Shown here: positions 1 to 10,940 of the stretch, in pieces
Layout of the letters: every line of letters begins with the position of its first letter
How positions within the stretch are numbered: position 1 is the stretch's first letter
Assembly: GCA_023846275.1 (NCBI GenBank)
Contig: CM043871.1
Span: 32,456,569-32,520,568 of the forward strand
Direction of reading: 5' to 3'
Source: Vanilla planifolia
Taxonomy: Eukaryota > Streptophyta > Magnoliopsida > Asparagales > Orchidaceae
Length of the DNA: 64,000 bases
The notes under the pieces: generated by a model
What the model was told of the DNA's origin: nothing
Databases searched by the model: none
What the model saw: only the letters and a program-made list of their open reading frames with translations
Position numbers and translations under genes: made by a program

Positions 1-1147
1 AAAAGAACTTGCCACATTGCCAATTTCTAGCTCAATATGAAGAAAATACATATCATTTTCATTTCATGTCGTCCAATTTTTAGTCTTCTGCAAAGAGACT
101 TCAAATAGTACAGTCAAAATACAGGGAGACATAAAAGAGAAGATATATAAACAGAAAAAAATTGTGATAAAAAGAAATTTCATGAAAATTATTAATGCCA
201 ATGTCTAAAGAAGACACCTCATCTCTATAAATAATATTTTAATATGAAGATAAAGACTAATATGCAAACTCCAAATTTGTTGTCTACTCTAACATTTGAA
301 AACTATTTTGAGTGACAAAATTATAATTTTTAATAATATTATTCAAAAAAGTTATCAACATCTTTACTATTATAAGAAATAATAATAGTTTTGTTCAGTT
401 ATAATTTTTCGAATTAAAAAAGCTTTTGAAAAGATATTTTAAAATTTATTTTTTTTTAAAGAGAAATTTTAGGTGATACAAAAAGTTATGAAAACTTTTT
501 GACGTTGAAAATCAAAAAGATTTTTTTAAAAGTAATTGCCAAACGTCACCAATTTCTCAATGAGCCTTAGGAGATTTTGAATTACGCAACCAATATGGAA
601 TGAGGACCAAAACCTTCTTGCTTTCCCATATGCAATAGGCCATGTTTGGCAATTTTTTCAAATGACATATAAGTTTTTGTTGAGTCCTTCAGTATTTAGA
701 AATTATTTGACTAGGTCTATTATTTATAAGAGTCTTGTGAAACTCAGTGATGTTGTTATTTTCATTAAAAAAAAATGCAATAAAGTTAAATTAGCACATC
801 AAAATAGTTGATTTTGGTATAAAAACCTGTTTTTTAGGTACATCAAAAGGACTGATTTAAGCACCAAAATAACCAAACAAACAAAGCAGCTGTGAAGGAG
901 ACTTGATGGTTTTTCAAAGTCTCCATTGTGGAAAACGTAGACCCAACTGCTCAAGACAAAGATGGAAGAGATTTGATGTGCATTAAAAGCTTTGAATTTT
1001 ATGGACATCAATAAAGGGGAAACCAACCGAAGTTTGAACTTTCTAATAAAAAACTGCTTCATCTTGGCTTATCTCTTATATTATATATATATATGTTCAA
1101 ATGAACACTCACAGAATTGGCAAGAAGTAACCAACTGAAGTTTGAAT
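1..1147 (+). promoter_or_regulatory. 5' flank and promoter of peptide gene copy A
   Basis: This stretch is repeated at 27237-28393 in front of copy E. Positions 570-1147 match that copy with about 8 substitutions plus one TA-repeat length change, while 1-560 is clearly more diverged, with several indels. A TATA-rich tract at about 1073-1095 lies 50-75 bases before the ATG and is a plausible core promoter. The window starts inside the repeat, so its left edge is not seen. An 87-codon minus-strand frame at 799-1062 is present in both copies but shows no sign of protein constraint. Confidence 0.6.
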
Positions 1148-1616
1148 ATGGCCTCTAAGGAAAATCTCCTCATTACCATCTCCACCCTGCTGCTTCTGTT
1201 ACCTACTATGGATGGTAGAACCATTATTGAAGAAAGAGGTCAGGCATCACAACGTAAGTTAACCATCAAACCAATAGCATTTGTTAGTATTTGTTTTTCT
1301 TTCATACTTTGATCTCTATTAGAACGCATGAAAAAATTCCAGCTGCTACATAGTTGAATAAGGTAATGAAAAAACCACTTATCAGGCCATATTTTATGCA
1401 TCCAATTGCACATCAGCGATTTAAAACATTTATACATACTGTTGGAGCCGTATGACTTGTAATGATTCAATTGTAAAATTTATCTGAGTTGCAGGTTACA
1501 TTTTCGTCCCTCCAAGCTTTCGAAATGGTAATCATCCTCCAACTCCTTCACATCCCAGTCCAAACCCATGCACAAAATGCATAGGTTTGCCAAAAGATAT
1601 ACCATGTTCTTGTTAG
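1148..1616 (+). CDS. Small secreted cysteine-rich peptide, copy A (2 exons)
   Basis: I built this gene from two exons, 1148-1253 and 1495-1616, with a 241-base intron that has a consensus GTAAGT donor and a TTGCAG acceptor. The phase is kept and gives a 75-residue precursor. Residues 1-23 form a signal peptide with a leucine-rich core, probably cleaved around the MDG|RT sequence. The middle is hydrophilic and rich in Pro, His and Ser. The C-terminus is PCTKCIGLPKDIPCSC, a C-x2-C-x8-C-x-C pattern that could form two disulfides. The predicted product is secreted or apoplastic; its function is unknown. Copy E at 28394 has the same N-terminus, intron position and cysteine motif, which supports a real gene. 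The pattern does not match the EPF/EPFL, RALF, defensin or CLE families as I know them. Expression is unproven. Confidence 0.72.
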
Positions 1617-2395
1617 GTTGAAAGCTTGTTATCTCGCATGACTGGATCATAGCTTGTCTTAACTCTCTGCATGTAAAGGATTTGCTTAAAGGGCGTTTGG
1701 TAGATCTTTGTTTAATACAAAAGTTCTACAGTTACGTTTTTTTATCAACAAAATCTCAATATTTTTTTTGTCTACTTTTTAATATATGATGTCAACCGCA
1801 ATTGAAAACATTTAGAAATCATTTCTAAGGGACAAAATTATAATTTTTGATAATATTATTTAAAGACATCCTTCAAAGAAATACTAAAAAAATCTTTACA
1901 TAGCATAACAAGGCATATTAATTGCTTTGCACAGTGGTAAGTTTTGCTGTTAAAACAAAACTTTTGAAAATATATTTTAAGTTTTTTTGTAAAAGTCATT
2001 TATGTAAGAGATAAAAGAGAAAATATGAATGTTTGGTAAACTTTTAGAGTTTTTGAAGTTGAAAATGAAAAAATATCTTGAAAAAGAGTTGTTGATCGTT
2101 AGAAATTTTATAAAATATAAAGAAAATATACCTTATTACTTACATAATTAAAAGCCTTAATGTGAACATAAGATTGGTTAAAACAAATATTGCTATGCAA
2201 ACTTTTAAATTGAAGGGTTTCAAGGAGATGGAAAAGGATTGTTTTTATGTGACAGGTCATATACAAACTTTAAATTTTCTGTCCTCTCCAATATTTTCTA
2301 ATATGACCATTACACCTTCACAAGTCTTCTATGAGAAGTCTTTGAATAACTTGGCCAACACCCAATGAGAACCACAATCCCACTATAATATGAAA
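1617..2395 (+). repeat. 3' flank block of peptide gene A
   Basis: Sequence after the stop codon recurs behind relic D (24651-25370) and copy E (28880-29290), showing that it was duplicated together with the gene. A piece resembling 2190-2230 is seen again at about 2405-2450, so there is a small local duplication where the gypsy element begins. The frame at 2162-2368 is an AT-rich chance frame and is not annotated as a gene. Confidence 0.6.
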
Positions 2396-3087
2396 TTAAT
2401 TCAAAGTGTTTTAAATTGAACGGCTTCAAGAAGATGGAAAAGGATCCTTTTTATGTGATAGGCCATATATAGACTTCAAATTTCAAGAAGGGTTTCAAAA
2501 AGTATAGAGGAGGGAAAAAATTAGTAAATTTGGCCTTAACAAATCAAGATCGGTTGCTACAACTTCAAAATATATGTGAAATTTAGTAAGTAGACACCTT
2601 GGTGTCTAGAGTGTCATAGATTTCATAGAAGCAAATGTTGGTATAAGCCTGGTGGATAGAGACAATGTTTCATATGTGAAGAGACCATCGAAATAACAAG
2701 AGCATGTCCTTTTATTAAGGCTATATTTGAGATGGCATTTGTTCCTCCAAGTTTTATTAAAGGTGGAGATAATGGTAAAGTGAATAGAGATAGGGACACT
2801 TCATCTATTATGGAATCAAGAGTGGGTGGAAGGAATAATATAAACAAGACTAGTTAGTTAAGAGTGTATACCATTTGTGCTCCTCATCTACTACTATTAT
2901 TTTATGTACTTTATTACTTTAGTATTTTCAATTCTTGATATTATTTAATTGTGGAGTATTCTATTTTTTTTATTATTTAAAGTATTTGATGATAATAAAA
3001 TTTTAGAATTGGAAAGTGTGTCAAAGAAAATATGAAATCTTAAAGAAAAGAACATTCTATTAGATTGATACTATCACCCATGACAAA

Positions 3088-4255
3088 GTTTGATATTATA
3101 TTAGTAATAGATTGGTTACTTGAACATCAAGTTAAAGTTGTTTATAAAGTTAAATATGTGAAATTGACATCCCTAAATGGATAAGAAATAATTTAGTATG
3201 GGAAAAAAGAAAATTTTCTTTTATATCTATATTATTGCATATAAGTTGTCATCAAAAGAAAGTGACAGGTTCTCATAATTTATATTTATTATTGATCAAA
3301 ACTTTGGAAAGTCAATATGTTTTAATGGAATGTAAATATCTTGATATGTTTTTATAGAAATATCTTAGACTTACTCTAAAAAGAGAAATTAAATTTAAAA
3401 TTCACTTGTTAGGAGCTAAGCTTATATGTGACACCAAATATAGAATGATACTAACAAATTTACAAGAAGTAATAATTCATATATAAGAATTTCTAGATAA
3501 TTATTTTATTAGATCTAGCGTGTGTTTATGTGGAGCATCTATTTTGATTATAAAAAAGAATGATAGTAGTCTTAAAATGTGCATTGAGTATAATGAACTC
3601 ATGATAGTTCCATCCAAATTGGTATCTTCTATCAAGAATAAATGATTTGTTTGATAAATTATTACGTGTTGTTAGGGTTTCGGAAGACAAAATTTAGATC
3701 AAGTTATCATTAATTGAAACTAAAAGAAAAGACATATCTAAGGCTACTTTTATAATTAGATAGATATTATGAGTTTTTCGTATTTCCATTTGGCTTAACT
3801 GATATACCTAAAATGTTTAAAGATCTTATGAATAAGGGATTCAAGAAATATCTTAATTAATTTATGATTGTATTATGATATATTTTAAAAGTGGTGTAGA
3901 GGATCGTGTTAAGCATCTAAATATATTATTTAGACACAAAGATAACATTAATTTTATGTTAAATTCTCAAAAGTGAATTTTGGGCTATTTGAAGTTATAT
4001 TTTTGGGTTGTGTAGTAAGGGTAGAGAAAATTTATAAAATCTTTAGAAGATCTCAACAATTCTAAACTAGTCTCAACCTATGAATGTGTGGAGTTAATAG
4101 TTTTTTTTGGCTTAGATAACTATTACAAAAATTTTATAGAAGACTTTTCTCAAACTACTTCTTTAATAAGGCTAAAAAAAAGTGCTGATATTTGAATGTG
4201 ATTATTCCTATGAGGAAAGTTTTCAAAAGTTCAAAAAAATTGTTCAGTGAAAAAA
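3088..4255 (+). pseudogene. Gypsy protease and reverse transcriptase relic
   Basis: At 3089 the frame reads FDIILVIDWLLEHQ, matching the FDVILGMDWL block at the end of chromovirus protease. RT follows from about 3405. The stretch RSSVCLCGASILIIKKNDSS (about 3510-3575) corresponds to the RPSxSPWGAPVLFVKKKDGS block, followed by CIEYNEL for CIDYREL. The block near 3900-3930 aligns with the region after the catalytic YIDD but is too decayed to read the active site. At 4098-4250 a shifted frame resembles the RSFLGLAGYYRRFI segment between RT and RNase H. Several frameshifts and stops are present. Confidence 0.78.
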
Positions 4256-4261
4256 CTTGCA

Positions 4262-5675
4262 AACCCATAAGAGGAAGAGGGAATTTTGCTTTTTAATTTT
4301 TTTTAAAAAATAAATATTAATAATTAACGAAGTTCAACCAATTATATTTTAGGATATCTTCCATAAAATTTTTGAAGCTTAGTATTGTTCAATATTGAAT
4401 GAGTAGAAATAAATAATAGAAAGTAAGAATGCACATAAGAATTTCGAGGAATTTAGCTTCAAACATAAGGCCTATATCTACTCTTTGTTCTTGACCAGGC
4501 TCATGTACTAAAATAAACACCTTTTGTCACGTGATAGGTATATTACAAACCCAAACAATTTCTTGATCAACACCAATCAATAACATCGCACACAAGCTTA
4601 CAATCATTAGACAATAGTGGCTACTGCAAAGCAAATAACTCAAATTAACAAGTGACTAAAGTTTCCAAGAACTATAACAAGTAATTAAATAATCAACCTA
4701 CAACAAAGCAAGTTTTCAGGTGGCATAATATCTAAATGCAAGGTGAAAATGTCACCCAATTTAGAATCACATGATGAAGAGAATAGAATGACCAAAGCAT
4801 AATGAGAAAATATTTTAGACTAACTCAATAAAGCTTCCAAAATGTCTTTGTAGGTTTAAGCATGAGAACCTTTTTTAGAAGAAGCAATAGTATATTAATC
4901 AATCTATTGTAACCTAAGAGATACTCTTATTTATATCCTTGATTAGTCTTTTTTTTTTTAAGGTAAATCCAAATGTTATAGCTACTTTTTTGAAATGATT
5001 AAAATTGCATTTTTAATTTTAGAGACTATTGATGGAATTAGAGGTTTACACTAGGGCAATAAGCACATAGAATTGGTCGTCTTGACAAACTGTCTGTCCA
5101 ACCTTCACATTTTAATTAAATTTATTGCACTAAAAAAATTGAATTGTATAAGAATAATAATAGTCATTGTAGTGTATGATCATAAGGTAATGAAGAGTAC
5201 TTATTATTTTAAACTTAATTTCTTCAACATTAACACATGTTTTGAATCCAAGATATTTTATATCAATTGATGTATATATTTTAGTGCTAAACATGTTTAA
5301 TTGTACTAATGAAAGAGTGTCTTATCTAAGATGCATGCATGAGTAGAAAATCCTAAATGTTAAAAGAAAAAAAATTATATATTTTAATAATCTAACCTTA
5401 TTAAAGAAAAATAAATACTACTCATGATTGTTGTTACACCAAATTAAAATCCACCATAGTTTATTACATGTTTTAAAGATGTTATCCTTTGAAATTCTTG
5501 TGACAATAAATCATCTCATTTATTCTTGTAATACGCTTAAGTCCTATCCATTACCTAAAATATCAACTTAACAAACTTTTAATAACAATAATACATGATT
5601 TTTGTATTATTAAATTACTATAAGGGCTATGAGGTTAATAATTAATCTTAATATTAATTTTACATGAAGAAACTA
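4262..5675. other. AT-rich insertion splitting the gypsy pol gene
   Basis: In intact elements the segment after RT and the start of RNase H are only tens of bases apart; here about 1.4 kb separates them. The part at about 4425-4500, around the word cacataagaatttcgaggaa, resembles the stretch near plant copia LTR ends that reads as 'acaagaatttacgtggtt', so a copia LTR remnant is likely. Exact borders and target-site duplications could not be fixed. No gene is seen inside; the short frame at 5073-5270 is unconvincing. Confidence 0.45.
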
Positions 5676-5685
5676 AAGGTTATGA

Positions 5686-7545
5686 AATTTATAATGATGC
5701 ATCATTTTAAGGTTTGAGCCATGTTTTGTTATAATTTGGGAAACTTATGGCTTATGCTTCATGACAATTGAAACTCATGAAAAAAACTATTTTGTTTATG
5801 ATTTTGGATAGATAACTATCTTGTTTGTCTTGAAGTTCAAATGACATTATTTTTATAGAATGAAATATGAAGAATTAGTTGATTGTTAGAGTTTCAATTA
5901 TAATTTTATTTAAAAAGAACTCCATTTGAGATAAAGAAGATGCTTAGAATTTATCAGATATTATGATTTGAAAATAATCTATTATTTTAGAGAAACAAAT
6001 ATAATTATTGATGACTTGAAAGTAGAAAAGAATATATTAATTTTATTGTGACTTAACTTAATGAGAAATTGATAACAATTAAAATTAACAAATTTTAGTT
6101 AGAAGAAGAAATGCAAAGAAGTGTGAAATTATTTACTAGCCTTGATTGGATAGTGTCCATTAAAAAGGATCAACCTTAGCATAAATATATTAGAAATTAA
6201 TTAAAAAAAATTAAAGATGGTAGGTTATCTAATTTAACTTTAAATAAGAATGATAATTTGATATCCTAAGATTGTTTATGCATAATTGATCATTAATAGT
6301 TAAAAAAATTATTGTTAATAAAGCTCATAACTCCAAATATGTTATTCATCCTTGATAAACTAAAACATTAATTAGGAATTATAGTAAAGATTTTAATGAC
6401 CAAAACTAAAAATATGTGATAAAATGTGTTTAAAAATTCTAATCTATCAAATAGTAAAAAGACAATAATAAAAGATTAGTGGGTTATTGTAACTTTCACT
6501 CATTCTATAATGAATATAGAAAGCATTGATATGAACTTTATGTTTGGATTGCATAAATCACCTATCATATATGATTACAAACGGGTGACAAAATTATAGG
6601 TTAAATAAATCTATGCATTTCTTGTAAACAAAAAATATTTAAAAGAAAGATTCACTCAAACCTATATGTAATAAAATGTGAGATTTCTTGGTGTATCAAA
6701 AGAAATTATATTAAATAAAGATAAAATTTAAATCACACTTTTGGAGGAATCTACATCAAGTTTTTGCTTCTCAATTGAAATTAAGTGTAACATTTCTCCC
6801 TTAAAAAGATGACCAAATGGAACAATCAAAACTTTAGAAGCCTTATTGAAATTGTGTTCAAGAGTTTATACGTGATTGGAAGAACAATTTATTTTTAATT
6901 CAATTTGCATATAATAAAAAACTATCAAGCTAGTATGAGAATGTCTTATGAAGCTCTCTATAAAAAAGGAAATATCAATCTCTTTTATGTTAGTTTAAGA
7001 AAAAAGAAATGTAAATAATTAAGCTTTATTTTAAGGATAAGGCTAATTAAAAAAATAAAATTTATTTAAATGCAAATTATGTAAGATACACAAAAAAATT
7101 TTGATAATGAGTACAACTATATTGAATTTCAAGCAAGTGATAATATTTTCTTAGAGGTTAGCCCTTTGAAAGGTGTAATTAGATTCGATAAAATAGGAAA
7201 ATTAATACGAAAGTATATTAGTCTATTCTAGATTACAGAAAGTGTAAGTTAAATTTCCTATAAAAAATATTTACCAAAAGAATTGATTAATTTTATTATA
7301 TTTTTCATTTTTTTTTGAGAAATAGTATCTCTAAATCATTACGTTTCCTTGGTGATAGAAGAGAAATTAAAAATCAACAAGATATAATATATCAAGAGAG
7401 ACTAATTCAAATTTTGGATAGAAGAGATAAAGTATTGAAAAATAAAGTGATTCTCATGATTAAGGTGGTTTCGAAAAATCAAATTAAAAGAGAAGTATTA
7501 TGAAAAGTGGAAGCAAATATGAAAGCTCAATATCCATAATTAATT
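5686..7545 (+). pseudogene. Gypsy RNase H, integrase and chromodomain relic
   Basis: RNase H starts with YNDASF near 5688 (family YTDASKEGLG) and continues past 5760 with MAYASWQLK. The integrase zinc-binding remnant is near 6330 (NKAHNSKYVIHP, family EEAHSSPYSVHP). The core follows at 6520-7000 with GVSKEIILNKDKI near 6690. The block DNIFLEVSPLKGVIRF at 7141 matches the DKVFLKVSPMKGVMRF block of Del/Tekay integrases. The open stretch 7315-7503 contains IQILDRRDKVLKNKVI and is the chromodomain, continuing after a stop as NMKAQYP. Many stops make this a dead copy. Confidence 0.78.
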
Positions 7546-7580
7546 TAACATTTTGAGAAAATTTTTTAATAATGGTAGAT

Positions 7581-8360
7581 TGTAATATCATGAGTGCTTA
7601 ATTTTTTATATTAGGTGCATAAATGAAAACTCTCGTTTGAGAATATTATTATGTGTTATTAATATAATAAAGTTGTTTTTTATAGCATTGGATACACCAT
7701 AATAAAAAAAATTATTTTTTATAAAATCTCAAAAAGTGTGTAGGTTTGTAAAAATATCTTAGAATGTAGGTTTAAACATATGATTAAACGGAGCTCAATA
7801 CTTGAAGTTTATGAAAACATGCTTTGTAATTTTTTTTAGCTTTATTGTATTTATATGAGTTAAACTTGTGGTTGAAGTTTCACATCCTACCAAAACAACA
7901 TTGGGCAAGTGCAAGATCATTTCAGAAAAGCCCAAATGACCTTATATTTTATTTGTAAAAGTGTCCACCTTGAATAATATCTGGTATTATCATTTCATTT
8001 CCAAAAGCAATACTTGAATCTAGTTGACCATCAATTTAGAAATTAAATGTTTCATGCCACATCACCTTAGAATATTAAGATGCACATTACATATCCTTAT
8101 GATGGGATCACACATTGATCATGAAGTATGTAGAAATACTTGAATCGATAAACAATTAAGAAAAAAAACAAATTGAACCAAATTTGCAAGCTCACATAAG
8201 CTCTAATTAGACAAAAAAAAGTTTAATTAGATGTCAATCCTATAAAAAATGTTAATAGGGATGACTCAACCTACTCTTCAATTGATCTAAAACTAGCTCA
8301 TTGTGCATTTGTTTGAGCTTAATTTGAGTGAGGAAATAACTTTATATTTTCATTAATTCT
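7581..8360 (+). repeat. Probable partial 3' LTR of the gypsy element
   Basis: The bases before 7581 (gaaaattttttaataatggtaga region) have the form of the end of a chromovirus coding region plus polypurine tract. The next base begins TGTAATATCATGAG, the usual TGTAA-type LTR start. Positions 7695-7860 resemble 31480-31620, so both places hold pieces of a related LTR. The right end is not resolved; a poly-T run at about 8363-8373 marks a change of sequence character. Confidence 0.45.
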
Positions 8361-9934
8361 CTCTTTTTTTTTTGAAAATAAAAATCTTAATGCAAATTGA
8401 TGGTTGCAAGAAGTGTTATTTCAAGCGTGACCAAACATTGGTTCTACAAATGAGAATTTAGAAAACTATGGCTGTCTTGGAAGGATAACGTCCTTCCCTT
8501 AACTTCCATTATGTTGATACGCAAGAACACCTTATGCAATCAAGCTATTATTGTGCACTAAGGAGAAGCTCATGGTAGTATTGGTATGACACATTTATTG
8601 TTGGGTTTGTAATAATGGGATGTTTGAATGAGTCCAAAGTGATCCTGTGGATGAATAATGCACCAAGACATTCTAGTCACATTGAGGAGTGTCGAGGACA
8701 ACCTTGATCCAAGGAACTACCATACAATATAAAGGGAACCATCATTGCTAACCTTCTGGCAAATGATTGGTGAAGTAACTGACCAAGTCGATTAAAAAAT
8801 TATACTATGTTGACTGAGTGCATGTGAACTAATGGAATAGTCTAATTAGTGTATTAATGTATTATTATAATAGGATGAACTAGACCCAAATCTAAAGCAT
8901 GTTAGAGATGTCCATTTCATCCATGCTAGGCAATGCATTTAGGCGGTGATAGTCTTGCTGTGAAGGAGATCCTATACAATACCATGATGGATTTCATAAC
9001 CTTACGATGATAAGCAGACCATTGAGAGCAAACATGCTTGACTGATCCATAGAAGTGGCTGGTCATAACGGAACAATAAAGTCCTAAATTAGTAGCTTGA
9101 TGGATCGATTTGACTGAACATCTCTTGGTGTTATACTAAAACATTAACTATCTGGAATTCAAATGTTAGACAAAATTGATTAAAGAACTATCCTGCATTG
9201 AGCAAGATGTGCCTCATCAGGTAAATCTGTTTTGCTTATTGATATCTTATAATAACTTAATGACCCTAACACTAATCAGAATCACATCAAACAAATTTGA
9301 ATAGGCTTAACCTAGTCGTGTACATATCAAAAGGCAAATGTACTTTTTGAAGTAAGATATCATGTAATACAATGATAGAATTTGTAACTTTATGAAGCCA
9401 TAATGAATAATGAGCATTATCATTATTGTCTGAACCCTGGTGACTGCATGAGTATAATACCAAGCCATAACAAAAGGCATGAAGGGAAAGTCATTCTGAT
9501 CTAAACCAAATAGAAAACCTAATGTATTCCTTAAAGTAATCCATCGTACTTAACCAATTCCATAGAGCCTGTCTTTTCGTGGGATAGCTTGAGAGGATGT
9601 ACATGATAATTAATAAGGACATACCAGATGATAAACTTACAAAAAATTGTCATGCAATTAAATAGAGGGGATTGGTGAAGGAAACTAAAGGATTGAAAGG
9701 ATGATTGATCTTAAATGAAGCAACACCTCAATTTACACAAGTCTAATGTAATGAAGAAGAGATGAAACTATTTGAAATTAATGAATATTCTACCTACACG
9801 AGACAATCCTTATGATCCCAAGAAAACACTTCCTCCATTAGATTGAGGAAGTCGTAAATGAATGACTTTCTTTATGAACTCTATATGAATTATTTAAGTA
9901 ATGCTTTATAACCATTAGGTATTTTTTATGAATC
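8361..9934. other. Intergenic, no recognisable gene
   Basis: I see no long frame here. It begins with a poly-T run (about 8363-8373) that could be the poly(A) end of a minus-strand LINE whose coding end lies at 9.9-10.9 kb. The intervening 1.5 kb shows no domain I can name. Confidence 0.4.
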
Positions 9935-10940
9935 CATCACCATAGCATGAAGATAACTACTAGTCAGTTGAGGCAAATAGTTAACCACCACATTACCTTC
10001 TCTAAATAGGTCTTGGAATTGCAATCTTTGGAAATAGAATTGTTTAACTTGATTTAGTATACGTAGCATATGCTAAGGGATTTCCATGCCTTCTTGGATC
10101 ATTGTATAGATTGACTTACTGCCTGATTATATAATGATGTTTTGTAAGCCTAACATGTAGCATAGGTTTAAACCAAATAGAGCCACCATGGCTTTAACTT
10201 CCCTATTAGACCCTTTTTAAATTAAGAAAACTTTGATGTCTTTACCCAAATGGTCTTTGATCACACCACCACATCCAATAAGTTAGGATACCCATTATAT
10301 GATCCATTAGTGTTTGTTTTGATAAAATCCTTTCGTGGGTCCATTAAACCACTTTTATGACTATGCATTTGATCTTAGAAAATGAAAGAATCAACCTTAT
10401 TTTTGTTGATTAAAGATCTACTTAACAATTCTATGTGATTTGATTACATTTAAAAATGACATAGTTATCATTACGAACTATTAATAAAAGAACTCACTTG
10501 GAATATTTGCTTATCATACAATTTAGAATTTCTTACTTTCCAGATATTCCAATAAACGAGAGATGAAAGAACCATTAAAACCTCCCTGGCTGTAAAGTTT
10601 AACAGACTATAATTCCACTTGTGCTAAAGCATATGATGAATATTATCAAATTGGATGCGTGTGATGCCAAGCTTCCACAAAAGGCATGAATTTTAGAATC
10701 CTCACATGTATAAAAATTTATTTGTGTGTAAATCAAAAATTTAATTTTCTCAAGTTATCAGAGAAAGATAATAAATTTTTTAGGAGCCTCCACATTAGTA
10801 AGGAGATGTTAAGAGTTAGGCAACTACTCTAGACTATTTGTCTTGATTTTTTTTATAAGCCTTTTGCTTTTGAGTTGTTCCCAAGCTTTGTTGATGGTGA
10901 ATTTATCATCCTTGGTGAGAGCCCAATTAATTTTGACTTT
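9935..10940 (-). pseudogene. LINE (non-LTR retrotransposon) C-terminus, antisense
   Basis: Read on the minus strand from high to low coordinates. Near 10560-10500 is WNIWKVRNSKLYD, typical of the W-x-IW-x-x-RN block after the zinc-binding region of plant LINE reverse transcriptases. RNase H follows: TNTNGSYNG near 10330 (family LNTDGS), then REVKAMVALFGLNLC with LGLQNIII near 10210-10130, and LQFQDLFREGNVVVNYL near 10000 (family HVYREGNxVADxLA). Stops interrupt the frame, so this is a dead, 5'-truncated copy. Confidence 0.68.

Larger units (their letters stand above)
2400..7580 (+). mobile_element. Decayed Ty3/gypsy retrotransposon, Tekay/Del-like chromovirus
   Basis: The domain order on the plus strand is gag zinc knuckle (about 2632-2720), protease, reverse transcriptase, RNase H, integrase and C-terminal chromodomain, ending at the start of a 3' LTR at 7581. 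This order with a terminal chromodomain is that of plant chromoviruses. All frames carry many stops and shifts, so the copy is inactive and old. No 5' LTR was found; the left end abuts the 3' flank of peptide gene A. The pol region is split by about 1.4 kb of unrelated AT-rich DNA. Confidence 0.8.

Noticed and set aside
799..1062. 87-codon minus-strand frame conserved at 28041-28304
   Set aside because: It lies wholly in the highly conserved promoter tract. The few differences between copies mostly change amino acids, so the frame itself shows no constraint. Hydrophobic low-complexity content from AT-rich DNA explains it.
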